From NCBI GenBank assembly GCA_027049035.1, contig JALTVI010000077.1, forward strand, positions 1 through 53,645: 53,645 nucleotides of DNA, read 5' to 3'. Positions 33,334 through 43,498 of the stretch are shown here, piece by piece. The DNA comes from Sulfurovum sp. (GTDB lineage Bacteria > Campylobacterota > Campylobacteria > Campylobacterales > Sulfurovaceae). The notes beneath the pieces are model-generated. The model saw only the letters and a list, made by a program, of their open reading frames with translations, was not told where the DNA came from and ran no database searches. Every line of letters begins with the position of its first letter. Within the stretch, counting starts at the first letter, position 1. A program made the translations under genes and the position numbers.

Positions 33334-36300
33334 ATGATACGGGGATTTGTCAAGTTTGCGGTCGAGAGACCCATACTCAACCATATTCTGATGGTCTTTA
33401 TGCTGATCATGGCGGTATTCGCCTATCAGAATATCGCAAAGGAGATCTTCCCCGCATCGACGCTTGACGAGATCTCCATTACCGGCGGCTATGTGGGTGC
33501 CAGCGCCGATGTGCTTGACAAGATGGTGGTCGAGCAGATCGAGGATGAACTCAAAAGCCTCTCCGAGATAGATACAATCTATACGACCATCCAAAACGGT
33601 ATGTTCACGATCGAGGCAGATATCAAGCCGGGGAACGACAAACAGCTGGTGCTCTCCGATGTCAAAGATATCATCGCCAATACCAGACGTGACCTGCCTT
33701 CGGATATGGATGAGCCGGTTGCCAAAGTGGTGGTACACGACTACCCGCTGCTGCTGGTAGCCATCTCCGGTGATGTGCCAAAGGAGAGGCTGCTTGATGT
33801 GGCTGACAAGCTCAAGGGTGACCTTGCACTCATCAAGGATCTCAGCGGTATCGTTATCCGCGGTGATGCAGACGAAGAGGTGCTCATAACACTCGATCAA
33901 AAGAGGCTCGATGCCTACGCTCTTCCCAAAACGGCGGTCTACAAAGCTATAGGGCAGATCGCCTCCATTTTTCCTGCGGGTACCATCGACGCCGCAGGTG
34001 ACCACCTCTATATCTCTACCATTAATGGCGAAAAAACGGCAAAGGCTGTCGGCGAGACGCTGCTTGGTATCAACGGACGGCATATACGTATTAAAGATAT
34101 CGCTACGGTACGCATCGGTCTGGGTGATCCTAAACAGATATCGCACTTCAACGGCAAGCCCAACATCTCTCTGAACATCAACAAGACCAAGGAGGGTAAT
34201 GCCATTGCGCTAAGCAAGCAGGTACGCCAAGTGCTCAAAGCCTATACCAAAAAGTACAAAGAGATCACATTCGAAGCCTATACCGACACTTCCGTATGGG
34301 TCAAGAACCGTTTGAACCTGGTCTCTTCGAACATCCTTTTTGGTCTCATTCTTGTCTTCTCAGCGCTCTTTCTTTCTGTCAATGCGCGTATTGCATGGGT
34401 AGTTGCCATCGGTATACCGACCTCCTTTTTCATCACGCTCATCGCCGCCGATGCCATCGGCTACAGCCTCAATATGCTGACGATGCTAGGAGCACTCATC
34501 GCTCTTGGGATGCTAGTGGATGAAGCGATTGTCGTAGCCGAGAATATCTACCGGCACCTGGAGATGGGAAAAGCTCCAAAAGAGGCAGCCATTGACGGTG
34601 CAGTGGAGATGTTCCCGGCAGTACTTACAGCGACACTGACGACAGTCTTCGCCTTTTTGCCGCTGCTGATCATGAGCGGCAAGATGGGGATGTTCATGCA
34701 GGTACTGCCGGTGATGATCTCCATTCTGCTGCTCTCATCGCTCTTTGAGGCTTTTTACTTTCTTCCGCTGCACGCAAAAGAGTTTTTCAGTATCGGCAAT
34801 GTGAAAAAGATGCAGAACCACGAAAGTGGATGGAAGCGATTTGTCGCTGTCTACAGCCGCTTTCTTGAACGGCTGCTGACACACAAATGGCGTTCTCTGA
34901 TACTCCTTGTTCTCTTTATTGTATTGGCAACCATAGGGATGATGAAAGTCACGAAGTTCCAGCTCTTTCCAGAGTTCGACGCACAGCAGATCTACCTCAA
35001 CGGCAAAGTGGACATCAACCACGATCTGCGTGAGACTGAAACGTACGTTACCAAAATTGAGAAGGCGCTGCTCAAGCGTCTGGACAAAGAGGAGGTCGAT
35101 TCGGTTACATCTGTTATCGGCTTCAAGTTCAACCCCGATGCAAGCTTCGAAGTAGGCGACAACCTCTTTCAAATCTTCATCAACCTGCACGAAAAGGCAC
35201 CCGAAAACTTCTTCGACCGCTACATCAACCCTATCTTCTCACTCGAATATGACGACAGTGACATGATACGCCGCCGCAAAGCCCAGGAGATTGTCAAAGA
35301 GGTGCAAAAAGAGGTAGTGGACAGATTCCGAAAGATCAAGATCGACAACAAACCGCTCTATGAAGAGTTCAATATCTATGTACAGCAGGCGGGCATCGTC
35401 AGCCACGATATCGAGATAGGTTTCAGTGCAGATAATGAAAAAAAGGTGCTCTCAGCCCTGCACAATGTAGAGAAACTGCTTTCCAACATAGAGGGAGTGG
35501 AGGATATCTCCGACAATGCGAACGAGGGGGAACGGGAGCTGAAACTACGTGTCAACGAGTACGGACAGCAGCTCGGCTTTACCGAAACCTATGTGGTCAA
35601 TGTGCTTCGCGGCGCCTTCTTAAAAGCGGAGTACGGCAAGATGTTCAATGCCAAAGGGCTGATCCGTATCCGTATCGAAGATGCCTACAAGAAAAAACGT
35701 GGCGCATTGGGAGACTTCAGGCTGACTACGCCGGACGGACAGCAGCGGGTAAGATTGAAAGATATCTGCGACTTCTACTACCAGAAACGCTTTGTCAAAA
35801 TCTTCAAAGAAGACGGAGAAAAAGTGCGATCACTCTTCGCACGTGTCGACAAGCACCGTATCACCCCTTCGGAGGTGATGGATCGTATACGTCCGCTGCT
35901 TGAGAAGCTGGAAAGTTCCGGTGTCAAAGTTATCATCAAAGGAGAGGAGAAGGAGAACCGCCAGATCAAAAAAGAGATGGCCGAAGCGGCGGTGATCGCC
36001 ATCTTCCTGATCTTCCTGACCCTCGTGTGGATGTTCAACTCCGCCCTGCTGCCGCTTATTACCCTCTCTACGATCCCTCTCTCGGTGCTGGGTGCATTGG
36101 TGGGCACAAAGCTGATGGGCATCCATATGACGCTGCCGGGAGTGATGGGTATCATCGGACTTGCCGGGGTGGTGGTCAACGACGGACTGATCATGCTTGA
36201 TTTTATCAAGGGCAGCAACAATCATAAAGAGATGGCCCAGAAAGCGGGTATGCGTCTGCGTCCGATCATCTTGACTTCTGTAACGACAGTCCTTGGTCTC

Positions 36301-36456
36301 TCCTCACTGATGTTCTTTGCAAGCGGTCAGGCGCTCATTTTGCAACCGATGGCAGTCTCGCTCGGTTTTGGTATCGCATGGGCAACCGTGCTCAACCTCT
36401 TCTATGTACCGCTGCTCTATGCGGTAGTCTATCGTGTCAAAGGTGAGCGTGTTTAA
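33334..36456 (+). CDS. RND-family efflux transporter, inner-membrane subunit
   Basis: A 1040-aa inner-membrane pump of the AcrB/HAE1 type with two sets of large periplasmic loops and about 12 TMs. The TM4 proton site reads GMLVDEAIVVAENIY (Asp-Glu instead of the usual Asp-Asp). GxxxGDxx-type loops and the VMGIIGLAGVVVNDGLIMLDFI region are as expected. It starts one base after the ftsL stop but has no membrane-fusion or outer-membrane partner nearby. Its substrate is unknown; drugs, fatty acids or bile-type compounds are possible. Confidence 0.9.
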   Translation: MIRGFVKFAVERPILNHILMVFMLIMAVFAYQNIAKEIFPASTLDEISITGGYVGASADVLDKMVVEQIEDELKSLSEIDTIYTTIQNGMFTIEADIKPGNDKQLVLSDVKDIIANTRRDLPSDMDEPVAKVVVHDYPLLLVAISGDVPKERLLDVADKLKGDLALIKDLSGIVIRGDADEEVLITLDQKRLDAYALPKTAVYKAIGQIASIFPAGTIDAAGDHLYISTINGEKTAKAVGETLLGINGRHIRIKDIATVRIGLGDPKQISHFNGKPNISLNINKTKEGNAIALSKQVRQVLKAYTKKYKEITFEAYTDTSVWVKNRLNLVSSNILFGLILVFSALFLSVNARIAWVVAIGIPTSFFITLIAADAIGYSLNMLTMLGALIALGMLVDEAIVVAENIYRHLEMGKAPKEAAIDGAVEMFPAVLTATLTTVFAFLPLLIMSGKMGMFMQVLPVMISILLLSSLFEAFYFLPLHAKEFFSIGNVKKMQNHESGWKRFVAVYSRFLERLLTHKWRSLILLVLFIVLATIGMMKVTKFQLFPEFDAQQIYLNGKVDINHDLRETETYVTKIEKALLKRLDKEEVDSVTSVIGFKFNPDASFEVGDNLFQIFINLHEKAPENFFDRYINPIFSLEYDDSDMIRRRKAQEIVKEVQKEVVDRFRKIKIDNKPLYEEFNIYVQQAGIVSHDIEIGFSADNEKKVLSALHNVEKLLSNIEGVEDISDNANEGERELKLRVNEYGQQLGFTETYVVNVLRGAFLKAEYGKMFNAKGLIRIRIEDAYKKKRGALGDFRLTTPDGQQRVRLKDICDFYYQKRFVKIFKEDGEKVRSLFARVDKHRITPSEVMDRIRPLLEKLESSGVKVIIKGEEKENRQIKKEMAEAAVIAIFLIFLTLVWMFNSALLPLITLSTIPLSVLGALVGTKLMGIHMTLPGVMGIIGLAGVVVNDGLIMLDFIKGSNNHKEMAQKAGMRLRPIILTSVTTVLGLSSLMFFASGQALILQPMAVSLGFGIAWATVLNLFYVPLLYAVVYRVKGERV

Positions 36457-36467
36457 CTTTTTTTGGC

Positions 36468-36473
36468 TATAAT
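36468..36473 (+). promoter_or_regulatory. Extended -10 promoter for the quinone/haem cluster
   Basis: TTTTTTGGCTATAATT is identical in 16 bases to the thrC promoter (7009). It lies about 30 bp before the polyprenyl synthase start. Confidence 0.65.
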
Positions 36474-36503
36474 TATCCACTTTTTGCAGCGAAGGAACCC
36501 AGG

Positions 36504-37400
36504 ATGCTAAGTGCCGTCGAGAGAAAGATAGAACAGTTTGTCGCAGAGTTGGATGATAAAGAGGTGCAGAGGCTCTATGCCAGACTGCCCCATGGCAAAC
36601 GGCTGCGTGCCAAGCTCATTCTTAAGATTGCAGGAGAAAACCTTCCCGCTGTCAAGACGGCAGCAGTCGTTGAGATGATACACGCTGCAAGTCTGCTGCA
36701 TGACGATGTCATCGACGATGCGGACACCAGACGCTCCAAACCCTCACTCAATGCACTCTACGGCAACAAGACAGCCATCATGCTCGGAGACATTCTCTAC
36801 TCCAAGGGCTTTTTCGAGCTTAACAATATTTCTGCCGAAGTTGCCAAACTCATCTCCAACGCAGTAACGCAGCTTAGCCTCGGAGAACTCAAGGATGTGT
36901 CACTCTCCAAGTCGTTCAATGTCGATAAAGAAGCATATCTGAAGATGATCTACCAGAAGACCGCGTCACTCATTGAAGCGGCAGCAGGTGCGGCGGCAGT
37001 ACTGGCAGGCAAGCCCAAAATGCCGTTCATGATCTATGGGCGCAACCTGGGGCTGGCGTTTCAGATGGTGGACGATCTGCTTGATATTACTGCTGACAGT
37101 GCTACGCTTGGAAAGCCGGCACTGCATGATTTTGTCGAGGGAAAAACGACACTGCCTTATATCTATCTTTACGAAGCACTTGACGAGGCGGGCAGAGAGA
37201 AACTCAAATCGCTTCATGCCAGGGTGTTGACAACTGAAGAGCAGGACTGGATCATGACGCAGATGGAGGAGCGACAGGTGCTGATAAAGTGTTATGCCCA
37301 GGCCAGAGAGCTGATTGACGAAGCGGTAGAGCTGATGAATGCACAGGGAGAGGATGCTCTCTCCGAGATTGCAATGGAAATGATAGACAGGGAGTTTTGA
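36504..37400 (+). CDS. Polyprenyl (octaprenyl-type) diphosphate synthase
   Basis: A 298-aa trans-prenyltransferase that builds the side chain of menaquinone. The first Asp-rich motif is LLHDDVIDDADTRR and the second is QMVDDLLDIT; a GKPALHDFVEGKTTLP segment follows. It leads the operon with hemA, proS and fxsA; its stop overlaps the next start by one base. Chain length cannot be read from the sequence. Confidence 0.88.
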   Translation: MLSAVERKIEQFVAELDDKEVQRLYARLPHGKRLRAKLILKIAGENLPAVKTAAVVEMIHAASLLHDDVIDDADTRRSKPSLNALYGNKTAIMLGDILYSKGFFELNNISAEVAKLISNAVTQLSLGELKDVSLSKSFNVDKEAYLKMIYQKTASLIEAAAGAAAVLAGKPKMPFMIYGRNLGLAFQMVDDLLDITADSATLGKPALHDFVEGKTTLPYIYLYEALDEAGREKLKSLHARVLTTEEQDWIMTQMEERQVLIKCYAQARELIDEAVELMNAQGEDALSEIAMEMIDREF

Positions 37401-38707
37401 TGTACTACCAGGTAGTAAGCTTTTCGCACAAAAACTGTGACCAGATGATGCGGGAGAAGCTGGCATTCGCCAATCATGAGGAGATGAAGACGATCCTCGA
37501 TCAGCTGACCCACTTTGACTTCATTCACGAAGCTTTCATTGTCTCTACCTGCAACAGGGTGGAGATCGTACTGGCAACACGAGACAACTTCGCCAGCTAC
37601 CATGCCGTGCTGGGACTGATGAGCCAGAAGAGCGACTTGAACTTCTATGAGCTCAAAAGCGCAGCGAAGCGTTACGATGACGAAGATGCGGTCAAGCACA
37701 TTTTCACTGTGGTCTCTTCACTTGATTCTCTGGTTGTCGGAGAATCTCAGATCACCGGACAGGTAAAGGATGCGTTCAAGTTTTCGTTCCAGAACGGTAC
37801 CGCAGGACGCAAGCTTAATCGTGTCATCTCTTATGCTGTCAAGTGTGCGGCTGAGGTGCGCAACGCCACCAACATCTCCCAAAACCCAATTTCGATTGCT
37901 TCAGTTGCCGTAGCACAGGCACACAAGCTGCTGGGAGAGAATATCCAGGGGATGAAGGGCATCGTCGTGGGTGCGGGTGAGATGGGTGTACTTGCGGCAA
38001 AGCACCTCCTGCGGGTAGGGTGTGACGTCGTACTCATCGGCCGTGACCAGGAGAAGGTAGAGAAAGTCGCCGAGTCACTTGGCGAGAATGTCAAGGCTGA
38101 CACGATGGAGAATCTTCCAAAGTACATCAACCGCTACCGTCTGCTCTTTTCTGCGACTGCATCGCCCGAGCCTGTCATTACCCAGGCGATGATCGAGAAC
38201 GAAACACTGCCGCGCCACTGGTTCGATATGGCCATTCCAAGAGACATCGCCGATATGAACCTGCCCAAACTGCAGCTTTTCCGTATCGATGATCTGCGCA
38301 GCATCTCCAATGAGAACCATGCGATGCGCCAGGAGCAGGCGATCCGTGCGGCGGAGATTGTAAACCGCTACACCGAAGAGTTTTACGCCTGGCTGCGTGC
38401 ACTCTCCATCGAGCCGGTTATCAAGCAGATGCGCGAGCATGTCTCTGCAGCCATCGAGAAGGAGCTGCAGCGTGCGATGAAAAAGGGCTTTGTACCCTCT
38501 GAATACGAAGCGAACATGCGCAAGATGGCTGAGCAGATGTTCAACCGCTTCCTGCATGACCCGACGATGAATCTTCGAAAGTCATCGACAGAGAAGAAGA
38601 ATGCCAACTGTATTGAAGCAGTCAAGAAGATGTTCAATATTGATACAGAACACATCGACTTCAAGCAGTACAAGAACGACCACCACACCAAAGGATACAA
38701 CGCGTGA
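37400..38707 (+). CDS. hemA: Glutamyl-tRNA reductase
   Basis: HemA reduces glutamyl-tRNA to glutamate-1-semialdehyde, the first step of C5-pathway haem synthesis. It has the N-terminal VSTCNRVEI catalytic Cys motif (about residue 48), [17 protein letters not shown] and the NADPH-binding [18 protein letters not shown] 37400 is chosen (435 aa); an in-frame TTG at 37397 is the only alternative. Its GTGA overlap with proS shows coupling. Confidence 0.95.
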   Translation: MYYQVVSFSHKNCDQMMREKLAFANHEEMKTILDQLTHFDFIHEAFIVSTCNRVEIVLATRDNFASYHAVLGLMSQKSDLNFYELKSAAKRYDDEDAVKHIFTVVSSLDSLVVGESQITGQVKDAFKFSFQNGTAGRKLNRVISYAVKCAAEVRNATNISQNPISIASVAVAQAHKLLGENIQGMKGIVVGAGEMGVLAAKHLLRVGCDVVLIGRDQEKVEKVAESLGENVKADTMENLPKYINRYRLLFSATASPEPVITQAMIENETLPRHWFDMAIPRDIADMNLPKLQLFRIDDLRSISNENHAMRQEQAIRAAEIVNRYTEEFYAWLRALSIEPVIKQMREHVSAAIEKELQRAMKKGFVPSEYEANMRKMAEQMFNRFLHDPTMNLRKSSTEKKNANCIEAVKKMFNIDTEHIDFKQYKNDHHTKGYNA

Positions 38708-40410
38708 GATTTTCCAGACTTTTAGTACCCACAACCAAAGAGACACCCAACGATGCGACACTCGCCAGCCACATCTTTCTCATCCGCGGAGGCTTCATTC
38801 AATCCGTAGGCGGCAGCGGACTCTACAACTTCCTGCCCCTTGGCAAAAAGGTGCTCGACCGTGTGCGCAACGTGGTCAAAGAGGAGCTTGACAATGCCGG
38901 CTGCCAGGAGGTGAGCCTCTCGTTCGTAACCCCCGCATCGCTGTGGGAAGAGAGCGGGCGCTACGAGAAGTACGGCAAGGAGCTGCTGCGCTTCAAGGAC
39001 CGCAAGGACAATGAGTTTGTGCTGGGACCTACACACGAAGAGATGATGGTTAACCTGGTGCGCCAGAGTGTCAAGAGCTACAAGCAGCTGCCGCTCAATC
39101 TCTACCAGATCAACCTCAAGTTCCGTGACGAGATCAGGCCGCGATTCGGGCTGATGCGCGGGCGCGAATTTCTGATGAAAGACGGCTACAGCTTCCATGT
39201 CGATGAAGCGGACATGAAGCGTGAATTTGACCTGATGGAAGAGACCTACAAAAAGATCTTCACACGCCTGGGACTTGAGTTCCGTGTTGTCGAAGCGGAT
39301 TCCGGCGCGATCGGCGGATCAGGAAGTAAAGAGTTTATGGTACTTGCCGACAGCGGGGAAGATACCATCGTCGTCTGTGACGGCTGTGACTACGGTGCGA
39401 ACATTGAAGCGGCGGTACGCCGGGAGAAAACATGTGACGCGCCTGCACCGCAGCTTGGCAGTGAAAAGGTACATACCCCGGATGCTACGACTATGGAAGC
39501 ACTCTCGAAATTCTTTAATGTCGATCCTTTCTATCTAGTCAAGACTGTTGCAATGCGTGCATTCTACGACGAGGGGAAAAGTCAGATTGTTCTCTTTGCC
39601 CTCAGAGGTTCGGACGAGCTGCAGGAGGTAAAAGCGTGTAATGCCGTTGATGCCAACGAACTAGTAGAAGTCAGTGAAGAGGAACTCGAAGAGGCGGGAC
39701 TTATAGCAGGTTTTATGTCGCCGCTGAATGCGCCGGAAAGTGTGCGTGTAGTCATTGACAATGCCCTCAAGGGTGCGACCAACATGATCTGCGGTGCGAA
39801 TGAAAAAGCGTACCACACCACAGGCAATACGATCGATGGTGACTTCGACTACCGTGACATCGTCGCAGTGCAGGAGGGAGATGCCTGTGCAAAGTGTGGA
39901 GGCACGCTGCGTTATACCAAGGGTATCGAAGCGGGGCATATTTTCCAGCTTGGTACGCGCTACTCCGAACCGCTTGGGTGTACCTTCCTTGACGAGAACG
40001 GCAAAGCAAAACCGATGGTGATGGGAACCTACGGGATCGGTGTCAGTCGTCTGCTTGCTGCCATCATAGAGCAGCACCACGATGAGAAGGGGTGTATCTG
40101 GACGAAAGAGTCTGCACCGTTTGACCTGTACGTGATGGTCTCAAACATCAAGGATGAAGCACAGCTTGCGCTGGGCGAAAAGCTCTATGAGGCACTGAGT
40201 GCAGCGGGTATCGATGTGCTTTTCGATGACCGTAAAGACCGTTTCGGTGCGAAGATGAAAGACTATGAACTCATCGGTATCCCCCATGCCGTAATCATTG
40301 GAAAGAAGCTCTTCGACGGACTGGTGGAGTTTGTTACCCGTGAGGGGATGGTCAAAGAGGAAGTCTCTGCAGAGGAGATTGTCTCGTTTGTGCAGGAGAG
40401 ACTATGCTGA
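38704..40410 (+). CDS. proS: Prolyl-tRNA synthetase, bacterial type
   Basis: ProS charges tRNA-Pro. The 568-aa enzyme has class II motifs [17 protein letters not shown] (motif 2) and [14 protein letters not shown] (motif 3). It carries the bacterial insertion domain (about residues 225-390, YbaK-like editing fold) between them and a C-terminal anticodon domain. The start is GTG at 38704, overlapping hemA. The fxsA start overlaps the proS end. Confidence 0.95.
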   Translation: MRFSRLLVPTTKETPNDATLASHIFLIRGGFIQSVGGSGLYNFLPLGKKVLDRVRNVVKEELDNAGCQEVSLSFVTPASLWEESGRYEKYGKELLRFKDRKDNEFVLGPTHEEMMVNLVRQSVKSYKQLPLNLYQINLKFRDEIRPRFGLMRGREFLMKDGYSFHVDEADMKREFDLMEETYKKIFTRLGLEFRVVEADSGAIGGSGSKEFMVLADSGEDTIVVCDGCDYGANIEAAVRREKTCDAPAPQLGSEKVHTPDATTMEALSKFFNVDPFYLVKTVAMRAFYDEGKSQIVLFALRGSDELQEVKACNAVDANELVEVSEEELEEAGLIAGFMSPLNAPESVRVVIDNALKGATNMICGANEKAYHTTGNTIDGDFDYRDIVAVQEGDACAKCGGTLRYTKGIEAGHIFQLGTRYSEPLGCTFLDENGKAKPMVMGTYGIGVSRLLAAIIEQHHDEKGCIWTKESAPFDLYVMVSNIKDEAQLALGEKLYEALSAAGIDVLFDDRKDRFGAKMKDYELIGIPHAVIIGKKLFDGLVEFVTREGMVKEEVSAEEIVSFVQERLC

Positions 40411-40847
40411 TTGTCATTCTGCTTCCCTATCTCTTCCTGGAGATCTATCTCTCATTGAAGATGCTCGAAGTCATCGGTGCATTCTGGGCGACGATATGGA
40501 CGATCGGAACTATCTTTATCGGTGCCGCATTGCTTAAAAGAACGCCTGACAGGATTTTTGGCAATATGGCGTCACTGCAGCGTGGAAAACTCGACTTTCA
40601 AAGTTTTCAGGATGCCAATACCTCGTATATGCTGGGTGCCCTGCTGCTCATTCTGCCCGGTGTTTTCAGTGATTTTTTGGGAGTTGGAGCACTGCTTTAC
40701 ACAGTTTATTTACAATTTGTCGCTAAAATGAGCCCCGAACAAAACAGAACAAATGAATTTTATACACATAAAGGAGAAGATGATGTCATTGATGTCGAAA
40801 TTGTTGACGAGCACACTGATAGCAACCCTCGCATTGAGCGCGACTGA
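40404..40847 (+). CDS. fxsA: FxsA-family membrane protein
   Basis: A 147-aa inner-membrane protein with about three hydrophobic segments in the first 115 residues and an acidic hydrophilic tail. The conserved GxLL...[10 protein letters not shown] segment after LQRGKLDF fits FxsA, a small membrane protein that interferes with F-plasmid exclusion of phage T7 in E. coli. It overlaps proS by 7 nt. Its 3' end overlaps the next gene by 68 nt in another frame. Confidence 0.82.
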   Translation: MLIVILLPYLFLEIYLSLKMLEVIGAFWATIWTIGTIFIGAALLKRTPDRIFGNMASLQRGKLDFQSFQDANTSYMLGALLLILPGVFSDFLGVGALLYTVYLQFVAKMSPEQNRTNEFYTHKGEDDVIDVEIVDEHTDSNPRIERD

Positions 40848-41640
40848 GGTACCTGCCGAGAGTGCCGCCAAAGTGCCGGACAATAAGCTTCTGGTAAACT
40901 ATGTTAAACGTAATATTGTCAAAAACCCGCAGGTGGAGTTGAAGGGTGTTAGCGTCATTGAAGCGACGACCCATAAGGATCTTCCGGGATGGACTGTTCT
41001 GCTGACGACCATGGACTTGACCTACAATAAAAAAGAGATTCATGCCCCTGAAGTGATGTTTGTCAAAGACAATCTGATCACAAGCAATCTTGCCAATTTG
41101 AAAACCGGACGCAGCTACCGCGATGAGATAAAACCGACAGTTCCGGCCGCGATGTACGACGATGCGCATCTACTTTTTGGAAACAAAGATGCCAAGCATA
41201 AGATCGTGGTCTTCTCCGATCCAATGTGTCCTTTCTGTCAGGATGTCATTCCAGATATCATGAAGGCGGCCAAAGAACATCCCGATACGATTGCACTCTA
41301 CTACTACCACCTGCCGCTGCTGAGAATCCATCCGGTGTCGGGTATTCTGACACGTGTGATGCATGTGGCGCAGAAAGAGGGCAAAAAAGATATTGTAGAG
41401 AAGATGTACGGTCTCAAGATCAATCCGGGTGAGCGCAATGAGAAAAAAGTGCTTGAAGCAGTCAAAAAGCAGCTTGGGTACGATGTCTCTTCTGAAAAGA
41501 TCAATGCAAAAGAGGTCAAAGATGCGATGAAAGCCGACGAGAAGTCTGCAGGACGCATGATGGTGACCGGAACACCGACTGTCTATATTGACGGGAAGTG
41601 GGACAAGATGCGAAACGGATACGAGAAACTGATCAAATAG
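40780..41640 (+). CDS. Periplasmic DsbC/DsbG-type thiol-disulfide isomerase
   Basis: A 286-aa exported thioredoxin-fold protein. A signal peptide (about residues 1-25) is followed by a dimerization-like N-terminal domain and a thioredoxin domain with the CPFC active site (FSDPMCPFCQDV) and a cis-Pro TGTPTVYIDG. ATG 40780 with AAAGGAGAAG is preferred; ATG 40783 is close, and an upstream in-frame ATG at 40753 has no good ribosome site. It may fix disulfides or help mature c-type cytochromes. Confidence 0.87.
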   Translation: MMSLMSKLLTSTLIATLALSATEVPAESAAKVPDNKLLVNYVKRNIVKNPQVELKGVSVIEATTHKDLPGWTVLLTTMDLTYNKKEIHAPEVMFVKDNLITSNLANLKTGRSYRDEIKPTVPAAMYDDAHLLFGNKDAKHKIVVFSDPMCPFCQDVIPDIMKAAKEHPDTIALYYYHLPLLRIHPVSGILTRVMHVAQKEGKKDIVEKMYGLKINPGERNEKKVLEAVKKQLGYDVSSEKINAKEVKDAMKADEKSAGRMMVTGTPTVYIDGKWDKMRNGYEKLIK

Positions 41641-41672
41641 TGAGAAGTGAAGCCTGCACACACTGTGTGCGG
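41639..41672. repeat. Heptamers and hairpin after the disulfide isomerase gene
   Basis: AGTGAGA and AGTGAAG begin inside the TAG stop and lead to a hairpin GCACAC-act-GTGTGC (41656-41670). It has the same layout as the composite at 32060. The rest of the spacer to hemC (to 41856) holds a short inverted repeat CTTTG/CAAAG near 41714-41731 and no gene. Confidence 0.7.
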
Positions 41673-41856
41673 CACTACTTATGTATCTGTTCATTTCTTT
41701 TTTCTTTGTAGCAGCACAAAGCAAAAAGAAACGAACCAAAGAAAAAAGAAAAGCTGATTCGCTGACGCCTTGTCATTTGTAACGCCTCTTGCGAAACAGT
41801 TTGAATGACACTAGGTCTCTCTTTGGCTTCAATGAGATGTATAAAAAAGGATATAC

Positions 41857-42822
41857 GTGGAAAAACTGGTTATCGCAACACGGGCGAGTGCGTTAGCGCT
41901 CTGGCAGGCGTATCATATCAAGGAGCGTATCGAAACCTCTTTTCCGGAAGTGACGGTAGAGCTCAACGAAATTACATCCAAGGGTGACAAGATCCTTGAC
42001 AAGCCGCTGGCGCTTGTGGGCGGAAAAGGGCACTTTACCAAAGAGCTTGAAGATGAGATGCTTGCAGGCAATGCCGATCTTGCGGTGCATTCACTCAAAG
42101 ATGTGCCGACCTACATTCCTGAAGGGCTGGAGCTGTGTGCCATTACAAAGCGTCAGGACCAGAGCGATGTATTTCTCTCCCACACCTACAAGAGCCTTGA
42201 TGATCTTCCAGAAGGTGCCGTAGTGGGAACTACTTCGCTTCGCCGCCGTATGCAGCTTCTCGAAAAACGGCCTGATTTGAAAGTAAAAGATCTTCGAGGC
42301 AATGTCAATACACGTCTGCGAAAGCTGGCAGAGGGGCAGTACGATGCGATTATCCTTGCTTATATCGGCTTGAAGCGGCTCGATCTGTTAAAAGATATTC
42401 CTTATGTCGAGAAACTGGATTTCTTTATCCCGCCTATGGGACAGGCGGCACTTGGTATTGAAATCGTTGCAAGCAATGACAGAGTTCGAGAGATTGCGAT
42501 GAGCCTTAACGATGAAGATACCTTCCTCTGTACCAGGGTTGAGCGCGACTTCATCTCCGTCATCGGAGCAGGGTGCTCCGCACCGGTAGCGGTCAATGCG
42601 TCCATCGAAACGGACGGAGAGAACAAAATGGTCCATGTCAGAGCGATGATAGGCTATCCTGACGGTACGCACATCCTGCATGAAAGTCTCAGTGCACCGC
42701 TGGATGAAGCCGATATTCTTGGCGACCAGCTGGCACAAAAGATGATAGAGAAGGGTGCGCTCGACATTCTCGAAAATGCCGAAAAAATCGCATTCAAGAA
42801 TGAAATGCCAGAGAGGCTTTAA
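41857..42822 (+). CDS. hemC: Porphobilinogen deaminase (hydroxymethylbilane synthase)
   Basis: HemC joins four porphobilinogen units to hydroxymethylbilane. The 321-aa protein has TRASALALWQAYHIK, the VHSLKDVPTY motif, GTTSLRRRMQLL with the Arg cluster, and the dipyrromethane-cofactor Cys in ISVIGAGCSAPVAV. The GTG start at 41857 follows AAAAAAGGATATAC. Separated from the hemA operon by the repeat spacer. Length is typical. Confidence 0.95.
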   Translation: MEKLVIATRASALALWQAYHIKERIETSFPEVTVELNEITSKGDKILDKPLALVGGKGHFTKELEDEMLAGNADLAVHSLKDVPTYIPEGLELCAITKRQDQSDVFLSHTYKSLDDLPEGAVVGTTSLRRRMQLLEKRPDLKVKDLRGNVNTRLRKLAEGQYDAIILAYIGLKRLDLLKDIPYVEKLDFFIPPMGQAALGIEIVASNDRVREIAMSLNDEDTFLCTRVERDFISVIGAGCSAPVAVNASIETDGENKMVHVRAMIGYPDGTHILHESLSAPLDEADILGDQLAQKMIEKGALDILENAEKIAFKNEMPERL

Positions 42823-42835
42823 AAGAATCTTCTCA

Positions 42836-42853
42836 ATGCAACTACGGTTGCAT
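42836..42853 (+). terminator. Terminator after hemC
   Basis: A stem ATGCAAC/GTTGCAT with a TACG loop lies just after the hemC stop. A CCCCTTTTTCTC stretch follows 15 bases later. Confidence 0.6.
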
Positions 42854-42881
42854 CCTCCATTACCCCTTTTTCTCTATACTT

Positions 42882-42903
42882 CCTTCAAGAAACAGTTTGA
42901 AGG
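42882..42903 (+). promoter_or_regulatory. Hairpin that may hide the ribosome site of the HdeD-like gene
   Basis: CCTTCAA (42882-42888) pairs with TTGAAGG (42897-42903), which contains most of the AGGAG ribosome site. A -10-like TATACT lies just upstream near 42874. This would allow translational control. Confidence 0.4.
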
Positions 42904-42911
42904 AGTCAATG

Positions 42912-43472
42912 ATGACAACACTCAGTATGCTCTTTGACAAAGAGACACTTAAAAAATTCAGTACCCTGACGATCATCTCCGGGATTTTGATGCTTATTGT
43001 AGGCGGCATCGGTATTTTCGCACCCGGAATTATGTCGCTGACGGTCGTATTCCTGCTTGGGTGGCTTTTTATGACCAGTGCCATCATTCAGGGATATGTT
43101 ACCTACAAGACCTATAGAAAGTCGTTCAGTGCATGGCTCAAGCCGACACTGTCGTTCATTACCGGGCTGCTCTTCATGGTATTTCCCATCGAAGGGGTGG
43201 CTGTAGCGGCTATTTTGCTGGCGGCCTATTTGCTGGTCGATGCCTTTTCGAGCTTTGGCTTTGCAATGGACTACAGACCGCACAAGTGGTGGTGGCTCTC
43301 CATTGTCAATGCCTTACTTTCACTTGCTTTGGCTATACTGATACTGGTAACATGGCCTATCAGCTCATTTTTATGGGTAGGGCTCTATGCGGCGATCAGT
43401 CTCTTTTTTGACGGTGTCGTGTTGGTTGGAATCGGTATTGGTGCCAAAAAGATGGCCAAAGAGAATAATTAA
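42912..43472 (+). CDS. HdeD/DUF308-family membrane protein
   Basis: A 186-aa membrane protein with six predicted TMs and the repeated two-TM pattern of HdeD-like proteins, linked to acid stress in enterobacteria. [21 protein letters not shown] segment is typical. ATG 42909 and ATG 42912 both follow GAAGGAG; 42912 has the better spacing. It has its own promoter and is followed by a peroxiredoxin gene after 26 bp. Confidence 0.78.
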   Translation: MTTLSMLFDKETLKKFSTLTIISGILMLIVGGIGIFAPGIMSLTVVFLLGWLFMTSAIIQGYVTYKTYRKSFSAWLKPTLSFITGLLFMVFPIEGVAVAAILLAAYLLVDAFSSFGFAMDYRPHKWWWLSIVNALLSLALAILILVTWPISSFLWVGLYAAISLFFDGVVLVGIGIGAKKMAKENN

Positions 43473-43498
43473 TCAAAAATTACAACAGGAGGTATATG

